The notes under the pieces: generated by a model
What the model saw: only the letters and a program-made list of their open reading frames with translations
Databases searched by the model: none
What the model was told of the DNA's origin: nothing
Program-made: the position numbers and the translations under genes
Part shown: one piece after another, positions 1-8,383 of the stretch
How positions within the stretch are numbered: the stretch's first letter is position 1
How the letters are laid out: each line of letters opens with the position of its first letter
Source of the DNA: DATKSS01 sp049582065
GTDB lineage: Bacteria > Chloroflexota > Dormibacteria > Dormibacterales > Dormibacteraceae
Direction of reading: 5' to 3'
Length of the DNA stretch: 36,163 nt
Assembly (NCBI GenBank): GCA_049582065.1
Contig: JBAUTF010000234.1
Coordinates: forward strand, 1 to 36,163

Positions 1-752
1 CGCTGGAACACGTCGGCCGGCGCGACGACCTGATCGGCGCCGAGCTTGCGCGCGAGGTCGCGCTGGGTCGGGTGCTTGGCGATCGCGATCAACCGCTTGG
101 GCGGCGTGAAGAGCCTGATCGCGGCGATGGTCAGAAGGCCGATGGTCCCGGCGCCGGACACGACGACGATGTCGTTCTTGGTCGCCCCACCGCGCAGTGC
201 CGCGTGCACGCAGCAGGCGAGGGGTTCGATGAGCACCGCGGCCTCGTCGGCAAGCGCTGTCGGGACGGCGTGAAGCTGGCTCGGATGCGCAACCAGGACC
301 TCTCCCCACCCCCCACCGGTGTCCGCGCAGTACCCGGTCTGCAGGCCGACCTCGATCGGCCCCTCGGTCACGTTGTAACAGAGGCCTGGCCTGCCTTCGG
401 CACAGCGTGGGCAGGGCGGGTCGATGCCGCGCACCCTGCAGCCGAGCGCCGGCTCGACCACGACGCGCGATCCGTCTTCTAGCGTGCCGACCACCTCGTG
501 GCCGGGCACGAACGGATAGCTCGTCAGCGGGTCGAGATAGAGAGATGCGTGGCCGCCTATGGCGGCCAAATCCGAGCCGCAGATCCCGCTGAGGGTCGGC
601 ATGACGCGCACCCAGTCGCTCGCCGGCAGCACCGGCTCGGAGACATCGCCAAGCTTCAGCATCGCGAGCGCGCTCGTCGCCACGTCGGGGCGGCCGCCGG
701 CCGCCTTGACGATGGCGAAGGACGGGATCGATCGGACGAACTGGAGCGCTAG
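1..752 (-). CDS. zinc-dependent alcohol dehydrogenase (MDR family), C-terminus outside window
   Basis: Medium-chain dehydrogenase/reductase that would oxidise an alcohol or polyol with NAD(P); the substrate cannot be read. The minus-strand translation shows SGICGSD (catalytic zinc Cys), PGHEVVG, a four-Cys structural zinc lobe (GCRVRG, PPCPRC, GLC), and a Rossmann turn SGAGTIG. The frame runs off the window at base 1, so the cofactor domain is incomplete. The start is unresolved: homology-like sequence (LALQFVRSIP) begins at codon 750-752, overlapping the stop of the upstream gene (749-751), but that codon is CTA. The nearest in-frame canonical starts are ATG 828-830, deep inside the upstream gene, and GTG 681-683, which would remove N-terminal sequence that looks genuine. 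It follows the reductase/phosphatase gene directly and is probably co-transcribed with it. Confidence 0.85.
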
Positions 753-3109
753 CGTCGGACCGCCTCCCGGTATTCCAGGGAGCGCGGATCGGGCATGGGC
801 AGGCGCCAGTTCCCCGGCGCCATCTTCCATCGCTCGACCCGCCAACCGCGCTGCCCGGCGACCTGGGACAGGCGCGCGTCGGGGTTGACGGCGACCGGAG
901 TGCCCGCCAACTCCATCATCGGCAGGTCGGAGAGCGAATCCGCATAGGCGAAGCTCTCCGACAGCACGATCCCATTTTTCGCCGCGTATTCCTCCAGCAG
1001 CGTGCCCCGGGCCTCGCCCGCCGGAGGCGGCGCCTGGAGGTCGCCGGTCAACCGGCCCTCCTTGACCAGGAGGTGCGCGCAGTCGACCTCGACATCGAGC
1101 AGCTCGGCCAGCGGCTCGACCACCACGTCGAGCGCGCCCGTCAGGAGCAGCACGCGGTGACCCGCCCGTTTGTGCTCGCGGATCCGGCGCATGCCCTCCG
1201 GGTAGATTCGCCGCAGAGTCACGGCATCGAGCGCCTCGCGGCCCAACTGCTTCATCACGTCGTACTCGAGGCCGTTGTACTCGCGATAGAAGCTGCGCTG
1301 GAACTCTGCGCGCGAGCGCCGCTCGAGGTAGAGCCACCGCGGCGCCTCGCGCAGCATCTGGGCCATGAACGATGGCCAGTCCTCCACCGGCTGCGCGCGC
1401 AGGCGCATCCACAGGAAGTACTCCACGACGTTGGTCTCGACGAGGGTGCCGTCGACGTCGAACACCGCGAGCACGTCAGACCGCCCCTTTCGCCGCTCGA
1501 TCGCGGCCCGCACCGAGCTCGACTCCGCCTTGGCCGCCGTGCTCCCGCTGGGCTGCTTGCCCTTGCGCGCTACCGTCTCGGCGCGAGACATCCGCACGAC
1601 CGTCGGGAAGTGGACGTCCTGGAAGTAGTGCTCCCAGTCGTAAAGGGCGGGGTCGAACGGAAAGATCTTGCGCTCCGCCTCGGGCACCCGGTCCCAGATC
1701 GCGGTTACGTTGCGCGTGTCGAAGATGCAGTCGACCTCCGTGTAGACGCCGTAGAGCTGGATCAGGTTGACCCCCCTGTCAAGACGCTCTTTTTCGGCGT
1801 TGAGGTCGTCCGAGAGCGCCGCGACGCTGGCGCCCAACGGTAGGCGCTCGATCACCCACTGCGCCGCCTCGACGAAGCGCAGCGCCGTGCGCGCGCGCGT
1901 GGCGAGCTCGCCGCGAGTCGGATAGGTCCAATTCGGCGTTCCGATCGCCTGGCCGTAGCGGTCTCGCAGTGGATGCCTGGCGAAATACCTGCCCGCCTCG
2001 TCGGTCATGGTCCGGAAGCGCAGCGGGTTCCGGCTGCCGGATGCCGCGTGGTACACGCGAGGCTTGGCGTCGGGCGGCGGGTTGGCCGCCACGGCCAGCA
2101 CGGTGTTGACGACGAAGTCCGCAGGGATGATGTCGAGCAGCGAGTCGGGCAGGCCCGAGAAATCGCGGAGGATCCCGCGGCCGAAAGCAAGGATCAATGG
2201 CTCCGCCATGCGGAAACCTTCGAGCCAACCGGGAAACGGTTCCTCCAGAGCGCTCTCGATGATCGACGGCCGCACGATCGACAGCGGGATGTCCCCGTGC
2301 AGCTCGACGACCGCGTGCTCGGCCATCGCCTTGGTGAAGGAATAGATGTCGGAAAAGCCCATTGCGTTGGCGTGGACGCGCCCACGCTCGACCAGGCGGT
2401 CCTTGACCCACCTGTCTCTCAACCGCTCTGTGGCGCGCGCGACCGCCGGCGTGCCGGCCGGGCCCATGCGCGACCGCGCCTGGCGTCGAAGGCGGTTCAG
2501 CACCTCGGGCTGGCGGGACTCCTCTTCGACCGGTCCGCGCAAGTTGGCCAGCACTGCGGCCTCATGGCGCCAGTTCAATCCGGGGTCCAGCGGCGGCTCC
2601 TCGCGCACGAGGCCGCGCAACATGCCGCCCACGTACGCCGTCGAGATGTGGACCAGGTGCGGCAGCGCGCCGGTCGCCTTCAACGCCTCAACCATCCGAG
2701 CCGCGCCCAGCAGGTTGGTCTGCGCCGAAAGGTCCGCGGGATTGTCGAACTCGACCGCGGCGGCGGAATGGATGACGATGTCGCACGAGCGCAGCTGCTC
2801 GCGTCCCTTGTCGGTGAGCCCGAGGCCGTCTCGACCGAGGTCGATCTCGACCACGTCGAGCTTCGCCTTCACCAGCTGCGCGAAACCTTCTTCGCCGAGC
2901 TGTTCCTTCAGCCGCTTGAACGCCGGGCTGGTGAGCACTTCACGCTCGAGGCGCTCCAGAGCCGGCCGGCGCGCGCTGGAGCGGATGGCAAGGTTGATGC
3001 GCGCGATCTCGGGGATCGACCGCAGGCACTTCTCAACGATCGACTTGCCCAGGAAGCCGGTGCTGCCGGTGACCAGGATGGTCTTGCCCTTGAGGGCGTC
3101 GGCGATCAC
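749..3109 (-). CDS. fusion of fatty acyl-CoA reductase-like SDR and HAD-IB phosphatase
   Basis: Two-domain protein of 786 aa. Residues about 10-460 form an extended SDR of the acyl-CoA reductase type: nucleotide-binding TGSTGFLG at 14-21 and a catalytic YSFTK. From about residue 540 there is a HAD-IB phosphatase: motif I DVDGTLVETN, motif II LLLTG, motif IV YADSLSDLPMM. Family knowledge: such SDRs reduce acyl-CoA or acyl-ACP to aldehyde or alcohol, and HAD-IB domains are often tied to lipid phosphate chemistry; the substrates here are inference. It starts at GTG 3107-3109, 23 bases after the M23 peptidase stop, without a clear Shine-Dalgarno. The alcohol dehydrogenase downstream would suit alcohol/aldehyde metabolism. 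The two domains lie in one frame with a charged, low-complexity linker. Confidence 0.85.
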   Translation of the reverse strand: MIADALKGKTILVTGSTGFLGKSIVEKCLRSIPEIARINLAIRSSARRPALERLEREVLTSPAFKRLKEQLGEEGFAQLVKAKLDVVEIDLGRDGLGLTDKGREQLRSCDIVIHSAAAVEFDNPADLSAQTNLLGAARMVEALKATGALPHLVHISTAYVGGMLRGLVREEPPLDPGLNWRHEAAVLANLRGPVEEESRQPEVLNRLRRQARSRMGPAGTPAVARATERLRDRWVKDRLVERGRVHANAMGFSDIYSFTKAMAEHAVVELHGDIPLSIVRPSIIESALEEPFPGWLEGFRMAEPLILAFGRGILRDFSGLPDSLLDIIPADFVVNTVLAVAANPPPDAKPRVYHAASGSRNPLRFRTMTDEAGRYFARHPLRDRYGQAIGTPNWTYPTRGELATRARTALRFVEAAQWVIERLPLGASVAALSDDLNAEKERLDRGVNLIQLYGVYTEVDCIFDTRNVTAIWDRVPEAERKIFPFDPALYDWEHYFQDVHFPTVVRMSRAETVARKGKQPSGSTAAKAESSSVRAAIERRKGRSDVLAVFDVDGTLVETNVVEYFLWMRLRAQPVEDWPSFMAQMLREAPRWLYLERRSRAEFQRSFYREYNGLEYDVMKQLGREALDAVTLRRIYPEGMRRIREHKRAGHRVLLLTGALDVVVEPLAELLDVEVDCAHLLVKEGRLTGDLQAPPPAGEARGTLLEEYAAKNGIVLSESFAYADSLSDLPMMELAGTPVAVNPDARLSQVAGQRGWRVERWKMAPGNWRLPMPDPRSLEYREAVRR

Positions 3110-3132
3110 GACCGATTGATTCTAGGGTGAGG

Positions 3133-4248
3133 CTATACCTGGGCTCCGTTGCCCACATGGGGGATCGTCACCGAAAGCGACCCGTTCGCGTCGGTCCAGC
3201 CGAGGTTTGTCTTGACCGTGACCCAGAACCAGTAGCTCAGTCCGCGGGCACCGTGGAAGACCTGCGAGGTGGCCCCGGTGCCCCAGTTGATGACCCGCAT
3301 GTTGCCGTCCGGGCCGACGGCCGAAACGACGTAGACGTTCCCCGCCCCGGGGCTCGACCACGACACGAGGATCGAGCTCGGGTCGTCCGGGTCGATCACG
3401 GCGTTGACGGTCACCTGCGGCATCGGAATCGCGGCAAAGCGCGGAGACCCGCCCAACCACAGGTCGCCGAGGTCTTTCGAATAAGGGTCGGGGGTCGAGG
3501 CCGTCCAGCCGTACGGGTCGACCGGGCCGGCGCCGTTGATGTAGTACACCCCGAAATGGAGGTGCGGGCCGGTGGCATTCCCGGTCATGCCCGAGATTCC
3601 GATCACCTGGCCCCGGCTCACCAGCTGCCCCTTCGTGACGTTGATCTGCGACATGTGTCCGTAATAGGTCAGCAGGCCGTTGCCATGGTTGATTTCCACG
3701 GTCAGTCCGCTCAAGCAGCTGTGACAGCTCGGGACGACCCAGTTCGCCAGCATCACTCGGCCTCCCGCGGCAGCGGCGATCGGCTCGTAGTTCAGGCCGT
3801 AGTCGTAGCCGTCGTGGCCTTCGTAATAGAGGTAGTCGTGCTGCCCGGGGGTCTGCGCAAAGCCTTCGGTGAAGGTCGGGTCAGGCCCGCCGACGGCGGC
3901 CGAGGCGACCTGGCCGTCGTAGCGACACACCTTGCCGTGCACGCCGTAGTTGGGGCCGCAGTGGTCGAAGATCGCGGTTATGTAATGGGGGCCCATGAAC
4001 GGCAGGGTGAGAAAAGCGCCGGGAGCGGGCGCCGTCCCGATGTTGCCGGTGCCGTTCTCGATCGGCCCGTACGACATCTGGCTGGGGTAGCTCCAGCGGT
4101 AGTACTTGCCCGGGTTCTGCCCAGGCGGGACCGCCGTGGAAGCCTGCACGGGGACGCCGTACAGCAAAAGAGAGAGGACTGTGACGATCAGAACAACTAC
4201 CCGCATAGTCCTTGGAACGGAGAACACAGAGCTTACGTTGCGCTCCAT
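3133..4248 (-). CDS. secreted M23 family metallopeptidase with Fn3-like tail
   Basis: A LytM-type zinc endopeptidase expected to cut peptidoglycan cross-bridges outside the membrane. The 371-aa protein has a basic N-terminus and hydrophobic stretch (about residues 16-34) ending in VQAS, consistent with a signal peptide. The M23 ligands are visible: H145 and D149 (HDGYDY), H198 in YYGHMS, and H229/H231 in GPHLHFG. Residues about 275-365 look like a fibronectin type III-like beta domain (SSILVSWSSP, then YWFWVTV). The Met at 4204-4206 is an alternative start closer to the hydrophobic segment. It is divergent from the oxidoreductase at 4282 with only 33 bases between. A lytic enzyme or a cell-wall remodelling factor; the substrate peptide is unknown. 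Confidence 0.9.
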   Translation of the reverse strand: MERNVSSVFSVPRTMRVVVLIVTVLSLLLYGVPVQASTAVPPGQNPGKYYRWSYPSQMSYGPIENGTGNIGTAPAPGAFLTLPFMGPHYITAIFDHCGPNYGVHGKVCRYDGQVASAAVGGPDPTFTEGFAQTPGQHDYLYYEGHDGYDYGLNYEPIAAAAGGRVMLANWVVPSCHSCLSGLTVEINHGNGLLTYYGHMSQINVTKGQLVSRGQVIGISGMTGNATGPHLHFGVYYINGAGPVDPYGWTASTPDPYSKDLGDLWLGGSPRFAAIPMPQVTVNAVIDPDDPSSILVSWSSPGAGNVYVVSAVGPDGNMRVINWGTGATSQVFHGARGLSYWFWVTVKTNLGWTDANGSLSVTIPHVGNGAQV

Positions 4249-4281
4249 GCGGCCCGCCTTGGTTTTGGTTAAGTTTCGCTA

Positions 4282-5337
4282 ATGGCGCCCGCACCGCACT
4301 CGCAAGCCCCGACCCTGAGTCAGGGCAGGGCGGCCGTGTACGAGGAACCGATCGGTCCGGATGGTGTCCGGGTCCGAGAACGGCCTAGGACCGAACCGGC
4401 AATCGGCCGGGTCGCGGTCTCGATCCGCGCCGCTTCGATCAACCATCTCGACCTCTGGATGGCCCACGGCGCCCAGCGCGTGACGCCTCCTCGGGTCATC
4501 GCGGCCGACGGCGCCGGGATCGTGCACGCGTCGAGCGGCCAGGGGTGGAAGGCCGGCGACGAGGTGGTGATCTTCCCCACGCTGTGCTGCTGGGAATGCG
4601 AATGGTGCCGGGCCGGCGAGAACGTCAAGTGCGCCAGGTTCGGGGTGCTCGGCGAGCACTCCGACGGCACCGCCTGCCAGCTCATCCACATCGACGCTCG
4701 GAACATCTTCCGCAAGCCGGCGTCACTCTCGTGGGAGGAGGCGGCGGCTTTCCCGCTCACGTTTCTGACCGCCTGGCGCATGCTGACCACGCGCGCGCGT
4801 CTGCGCCAGGGCGAGACGGTGCTGGTCGTGGGGGCGGGCGCCGGCGTCGGGGTCGCGGCGATCCTCATCGCCAGACACCTCGGAGCTCGTGTCTTCGCGA
4901 CCAGCCGTTCCGAGGCGAAGCGCAGGCGCGCGCTCGAGCTCGGCGCCGAAGCCGCCTTTGACTCCGCGGGTTTCAGCAAGGAAGTGCGCACGGCGACAGG
5001 CGACGGCGTCGATGTGGTGTTCGAGCACGTGGGACCGGCCACGCTCGACGAGTCGATGCGCTCGCTGGCCATGGGCGGCCGGATCGTCACATGCGGCTCG
5101 ACCTCCGGGGTCAAGGCGGAGATCACGATGCCGCGACTCTTCTTTCGCCACGCCGACCTGCTCGGGTCGACGATGGGCAATGCCGGCGAGTTCGCATCCG
5201 TGCTCGAGGCGATAGACGCCGGGCTGCGCCCGGTGGTTGACTCTGTCTATCAGTTAGACGAGGTGCAGGCCGCGTTGAAGCGGCTCGACGCCGCGGAGCA
5301 GTTCGGCAAGGTCGTCCTTTCAGTCCCGGCGACGTAA
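4282..5337 (+). CDS. MDR zinc-binding oxidoreductase, quinone reductase-like
   Basis: A 351-aa NAD(P)-dependent oxidoreductase. It carries the MDR N-terminal domain with ASINHLDLW, where the catalytic-zinc Cys position of classical alcohol dehydrogenases is replaced. A structural zinc lobe follows (C103, C106, C109, C117 in CWECEWCRAGENVKC), then a Rossmann motif VVGAGAGVG around 183-190. Loss of the catalytic Cys favours a quinone/enone reductase over an alcohol dehydrogenase; the substrate is unknown. The N-terminus is about 15 residues longer than usual before RAAVYEEP, so the start might lie further downstream, but no better ATG is present. MscL follows 19 bases after its stop and may share the transcript. 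Confidence 0.88.
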   Translation: MAPAPHSQAPTLSQGRAAVYEEPIGPDGVRVRERPRTEPAIGRVAVSIRAASINHLDLWMAHGAQRVTPPRVIAADGAGIVHASSGQGWKAGDEVVIFPTLCCWECEWCRAGENVKCARFGVLGEHSDGTACQLIHIDARNIFRKPASLSWEEAAAFPLTFLTAWRMLTTRARLRQGETVLVVGAGAGVGVAAILIARHLGARVFATSRSEAKRRRALELGAEAAFDSAGFSKEVRTATGDGVDVVFEHVGPATLDESMRSLAMGGRIVTCGSTSGVKAEITMPRLFFRHADLLGSTMGNAGEFASVLEAIDAGLRPVVDSVYQLDEVQAALKRLDAAEQFGKVVLSVPAT

Positions 5338-5356
5338 TTAGAGGAGAGACTTTCGA

Positions 5357-5764
5357 GTGAGAGGTTTCAAAGCCTTCCTGCTTCGGGGCAATGTCGTGGA
5401 CCTGGCGGTCGGTGTGGTCATCGGAGTGGCTTTCGGCACGGTCGTCACCGCTTTCGTGAAGGACCTGGTGACACCTTTGATCGCTGCCCTCGGGGGGAAG
5501 CCTGACTTCGCCAGCCTGTACTTCACGGTCAACCACAGCAAGTTCCTATACGGGGACTTCTTCAACGCCCTGGTCGCGTTCCTGATCGTCGCCGCGGTCA
5601 TCTACTTCTTTGTGGTCGTCCCCTTCACCGCCCTTGTCGCGCGGGCGCACAAAGAGCCGCCGGCGGACCCGACCACGAAAAAGTGCCCCGAGTGCCTGAG
5701 CGAGATCCCGATCGACGCCCGCCGGTGCGCGTTCTGCGGCGAGGCCCAGCCGGTGCGAGCCTAG
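5357..5764 (+). CDS. mscL: large-conductance mechanosensitive channel MscL with C-terminal zinc ribbon
   Basis: A pressure-release channel of the cytoplasmic membrane, 135 aa. The N-terminal helix and TM1 are typical (FLLRGNVVDLAVGVVIGVAFG), with TM2 around residues 70-95 (ALVAFLIVAAVIYFFVVVP). Start is GTG 5357, well placed behind GAGGAGAG at 5341-5348. Unlike the textbook MscL, whose C-terminus is a helical bundle, residues about 110-130 form a two-CxxC zinc ribbon (CPECLSEIP and CAFCGE). I have the impression that similar tails occur in other Gram-positive-type MscL proteins, but their role is not established to my knowledge. The stop lies one base from the convergent regulator's stop. Confidence 0.95.
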   Translation: MRGFKAFLLRGNVVDLAVGVVIGVAFGTVVTAFVKDLVTPLIAALGGKPDFASLYFTVNHSKFLYGDFFNALVAFLIVAAVIYFFVVVPFTALVARAHKEPPADPTTKKCPECLSEIPIDARRCAFCGEAQPVRA

Positions 5765-5765
5765 C

Positions 5766-6458
5766 TCAGCTGGGGATCGCCCACAACTTCGCGGCCGTCT
5801 CGTGGCTGAGCGTGAGCTCGCGGTCACCGACCCGAACCCGGATCGTTTTCGCCACGCCGTCCACCTCGAGCACCTCTATCTCGCGGCCGGGCACCAGGTC
5901 GCGTTCGTGCAGGTAGGCGAGGAGCCTCGGCGCCTCGCGCTCGGCGACTTCGGACACTCGCGAAAGGCCGGCACTGGCTCCGGTGCTGAGCGATGAGAGC
6001 CTCACCTCGGTGGCTGAAGATTCCGAGTGGCCTGGGATCGGGTTGCCGTGCGGGCACGTCTCCGGGCGCCCGAGCACCTGGTAGAGCCGTTCCTCGACCA
6101 CGCCCGAAACCGCATGCTCAAGGCGAGCCGCCTCGGCGTCGGCTGTGACCCAGTCCAGGCCCAGGATGTCGGTCAGCCAGCGCTCCATGATGCGATGCCG
6201 TCGCACGATCGACTCGGCCGCCGTGAACCCGCGCGGCGTGAGCTCGATCTCCTTCTGGCCGTTCATCCGCACCAGGCCATCCCTGGTCATCCTGCGCAAC
6301 GCGACGGCCACCGTGGGCCGGCTCACCCCGAGCCAGTCGGCCAGGCGCGCGCTGCGAAGAGGCTCCCCCTCGGCCCACATGTAGTAGACCGCCTCGAGGT
6401 AGCGGGAGACCACCTCGGAGGGCTCGTGTTGGCCGTCGTTAGACTTATCTAATTCCAT
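5766..6458 (-). CDS. DtxR/MntR-family metal-dependent transcriptional regulator with FeoA domain
   Basis: A 230-aa metalloregulator. Residues about 15-75 are the winged helix (RSARLADWLGVSRPTVAVALRRM), 76-135 the metal-binding dimerisation domain, and about 160-230 an SH3-like FeoA domain (LVPGREIEVLEVDG). Ligand-like residues include H88 in RRHRIMERW and E114-H115 in AARLEHAV. The residue matching MntR Asp8/DtxR Met10 looks like Arg19, and the one matching MntR Glu99/DtxR Cys102 looks like Ala111, so metal specificity may differ from both models (alignment by eye). It is divergent from a ZIP transporter with a 31-base gap, suggesting that it controls this transporter. An inverted repeat lies in its own first codons. 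Confidence 0.92.
   Translation of the reverse strand: MELDKSNDGQHEPSEVVSRYLEAVYYMWAEGEPLRSARLADWLGVSRPTVAVALRRMTRDGLVRMNGQKEIELTPRGFTAAESIVRRHRIMERWLTDILGLDWVTADAEAARLEHAVSGVVEERLYQVLGRPETCPHGNPIPGHSESSATEVRLSSLSTGASAGLSRVSEVAEREAPRLLAYLHERDLVPGREIEVLEVDGVAKTIRVRVGDRELTLSHETAAKLWAIPS
6439..6452. promoter_or_regulatory. candidate operator of the DtxR-type regulator
   Basis: TTAGACTTATCTAA is an inverted repeat with arms TTAGA/TCTAA and a 4-base spacer. It is unusually AT-rich for this sequence. It covers codons 3-7 of the regulator gene, close to the ZIP gene start at 6490. DtxR-family operators commonly have TTAG...CTAA edges, so an auto-regulatory and transporter-controlling site is plausible. 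If the regulator really starts at the downstream GTG in EVVSRY, the repeat would lie in its leader. Inference from sequence only. Confidence 0.45.
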
Positions 6459-6489
6459 CTTTTGTGCGTGCTAACCGCGTGAGACAACT

Positions 6490-7275
6490 ATGAGCGAAGC
6501 AGCCGCGATCGCACTCGGCGCAATCGCCGGCGCCACGGTGTTCCTCGGCCTCCCGGTGGCCCGGCTGCGCGGGCTGCCGAAGGGCCTACAGGGGTTCCTC
6601 AACGCGTTCGCCACCGGCATCCTCGTCTTTCTGCTGTGGGACATACTCTCGCACGCCGGCGGTCCGGTCGAGGCGGCCCTGCAGCAGGGCCACCGAAGCT
6701 CGTTCGCGGGCATGGCCGTGATCTTCGCGGTCGGCGTCGGGGCGGGCCTGCTCGGCCTCGTCTACTTCAACCGGACTTTGTTCGGCCACCTGCGGAGCGG
6801 CACCCCGAACCCGAACCCTAGCCCGCGCGCTCTTTCGCTGGCGATCGCCACAGGCCTTGGGCTGCACAACCTCTCCGAGGGCCTGGCGATCGGCGAATCC
6901 GCGCACGTCGGGGCCATCGCCTTCACCGGTGTGCTCGCCGTCGGCTTTGCGCTCCACAACATCACCGAGGGGTTCGGCATCGCGGCGCCCATGACCACCG
7001 AGTCCAAGCCGGTCTCGTGGTCGTTTCTCGGCCTCGCGGGCCTGATCGGGGGCGGCCCCACCTTCGTCGGCACGTGGATCGGCTACCTGGCGAGCTCGAC
7101 CTACTTCTCGGTCGCCTTCCTGGCCGTCGCCGCCGGCGCCCTGCTGTACGTGCTCAACGAGCTCTTCAACCTGGGCCGGAAAATCAGCTCACCACCCACG
7201 TTCGCATGGGGGCTGCTGCTTGGTTTCCTGACCGCCTACGCGACCGACCTGCTGCTCACGGTCGCAAGCGCTTAG
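6490..7275 (+). CDS. ZIP family divalent metal transporter
   Basis: A 261-aa polytopic membrane protein with about eight hydrophobic segments. It carries the ZIP signature helices: HNLSEGLAIGES in TM4 and HNITEGFGIAAP in TM5, whose His/Asn/Glu residues form the binuclear metal site. ZIP proteins import Zn, Fe or Mn into the cytoplasm; specificity cannot be read. The divergent neighbour is a DtxR/MntR-type regulator, which makes Mn or Fe the likelier regulated cargo. Start ATG 6490. The stop codon (7273-7275) overlaps the stop of the convergent small gene. Confidence 0.92.
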   Translation: MSEAAAIALGAIAGATVFLGLPVARLRGLPKGLQGFLNAFATGILVFLLWDILSHAGGPVEAALQQGHRSSFAGMAVIFAVGVGAGLLGLVYFNRTLFGHLRSGTPNPNPSPRALSLAIATGLGLHNLSEGLAIGESAHVGAIAFTGVLAVGFALHNITEGFGIAAPMTTESKPVSWSFLGLAGLIGGGPTFVGTWIGYLASSTYFSVAFLAVAAGALLYVLNELFNLGRKISSPPTFAWGLLLGFLTAYATDLLLTVASA

Positions 7276-7640
7276 CCGGCGTAATCGTAGGCCCCAGGCT
7301 CGGCGTGAGGCTCGATGTCGGGCTCGATGTCCTCCCAGTCGGGGAAGCGCCACCTGAAGAGCCTCTCCTGGACCTCGAAAAGGCTGTCCAGCGTGTCCTG
7401 CACCTGGCCGCCGTCGCGCAGCGGCTCGCGGACGTGATTCGGCATGTTTCCGGCGACCTCGCGCAGCTCGGCGCGGACCGGTCCGGGCACCGTCTTGACC
7501 CCGTCGCGGTTCATCTCCTCGAGCCGCCACAGGACCCGATCGGTGGCCTCGAGCATGCGCTGGAAGGCGTAGCGCCGACGATTCTGCCGTCGGAGCGCAG
7601 ATTCCTGCTTCTCAATTCGGCTGCTCGTGTGATCGATCAT
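7272..7640 (-). CDS. hypothetical protein, charged and soluble
   Basis: A 122-aa protein that I do not recognise. It has no membrane segment or signal peptide. The N-terminal half is strongly basic and probably helical (RIEKQESALRRQNRRRYAFQ), and the C-terminus is acidic, with a short DIEP repeat coded by a duplicated DNA stretch around 7311-7332. Coding status is supported by its fit between convergent and divergent neighbours: its stop (7272-7274) overlaps the ZIP stop, and its ATG (7638-7640) is 41 bases from the divergent Nudix gene. Function unknown. Confidence 0.7.
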   Translation of the reverse strand: MIDHTSSRIEKQESALRRQNRRRYAFQRMLEATDRVLWRLEEMNRDGVKTVPGPVRAELREVAGNMPNHVREPLRDGGQVQDTLDSLFEVQERLFRWRFPDWEDIEPDIEPHAEPGAYDYAG

Positions 7641-7681
7641 GCTCAGCTACCATTCCTAGCTTACCGGCTGGAGGAGTCGCC

Positions 7682-8278
7682 TTGACTGAATTCCTGGTCG
7701 CTCTCGAACGTTTGTTCAGCCCGATCGAGGGGTGGGGCGAGTTCAGACCGGGCGCGCGACGGGCCGCGGTGGCTTTCATCCTGTTCCGCCGGTCCGGCGC
7801 GTGGTGGGTGCCGTTCGTCAGGCGCCGCGCGGATCTCCGGGACCACCCGGGCCAGGTGGCCCTGCCCGGCGGCGGCGTGCAGGCCGGCGAGTCGGCCTGG
7901 CAGGCGGCCCAGCGGGAGGTAGAGGAGGAGATCGGGGTGCCGGCCGGCCGCCTGGTCCCGCTCGGCGCGGGCGAACCGATCTACGCGTCGGTCTCGAACT
8001 TCTCCGTCGTCCCGTTTGTCGCCCACGTGCCCGACCCGGTCCCGGACTTCGTACACGACGAGCGCGAGCTCGAGGGCGTTTTGTCCATCCAGCTGACCCG
8101 GCTGCTGGATGAAACAGCCTGGCTCGAGTCGGCTGCGCCGTGGCATTTCCGCTACCTGGCGCATGAGGAAAGCGTCGTTTGGGGCTTGACGGAACGCATC
8201 GTGGCGGGGCTCGCCCCCAGGCTCAGGGCAGCGCTCGCCTCAAGTCAAAGCCCCGATCCGCCAGCCTCTCGGGCTTGA
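7682..8278 (+). CDS. Nudix hydrolase, probable CoA pyrophosphatase
   Basis: A 198-aa Nudix enzyme. The Nudix box GX5EX7REUXEEXGU is complete at residues 64-86 (G64, E70, R78, E79, E82, E83, G85). It is preceded by DLRDHPGQVALPGGG, the arrangement characteristic of CoA pyrophosphatases (LRxHxGQVxFPGG), which cleave CoA or oxidised CoA to phosphopantetheine and adenosine 3',5'-bisphosphate. Start is TTG 7682, chosen because a GGAGG lies about 8 bases upstream and no better codon exists. Its stop directly abuts the convergent ccmD stop (8279). The local abundance of CoA metabolism fits but does not prove the role. Confidence 0.9.
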   Translation: MTEFLVALERLFSPIEGWGEFRPGARRAAVAFILFRRSGAWWVPFVRRRADLRDHPGQVALPGGGVQAGESAWQAAQREVEEEIGVPAGRLVPLGAGEPIYASVSNFSVVPFVAHVPDPVPDFVHDERELEGVLSIQLTRLLDETAWLESAAPWHFRYLAHEESVVWGLTERIVAGLAPRLRAALASSQSPDPPASRA

Positions 8279-8383
8279 CTACCGCCTGGGGCGTTCCAGC
8301 TCACGCAGGTGGCGAAGCGACCAGGCCAGGTAGCCGCCCAACGCAGCCACCGCGAACGCGTACGCGATCACGAGGTAGCTCAA
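8279..8383 (-). CDS. ccmD: CcmD, small haem-exporter subunit
   Basis: A 34-aa single-pass membrane peptide: a hydrophobic segment (YLVIAYAFAVAALGGYLAW) followed by a basic tail (LRHLRELERPRR). This topology and position right after ccmC identify CcmD, which helps release holo-CcmE from the CcmABC complex. The TTG start (8381-8383) overlaps the ccmC TGA by the four bases TTGA. It is the last gene of the long Ccm unit and converges with the Nudix gene. Confidence 0.85.
   Translation of the reverse strand: MSYLVIAYAFAVAALGGYLAWSLRHLRELERPRR

Noticed and set aside
1973..3130. Long plus-strand open frame (385 codons) opposite the SDR/HAD gene
   Set aside because: The translation is Arg/Ala/Gly/His-rich without any domain, and the opposite strand has a clear two-domain enzyme. 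Long antisense frames are expected in GC-rich DNA.
3127..4272. Plus-strand open frame of 381 codons opposite the M23 peptidase
   Set aside because: Shadow of a gene with signal peptide and complete zinc ligands.
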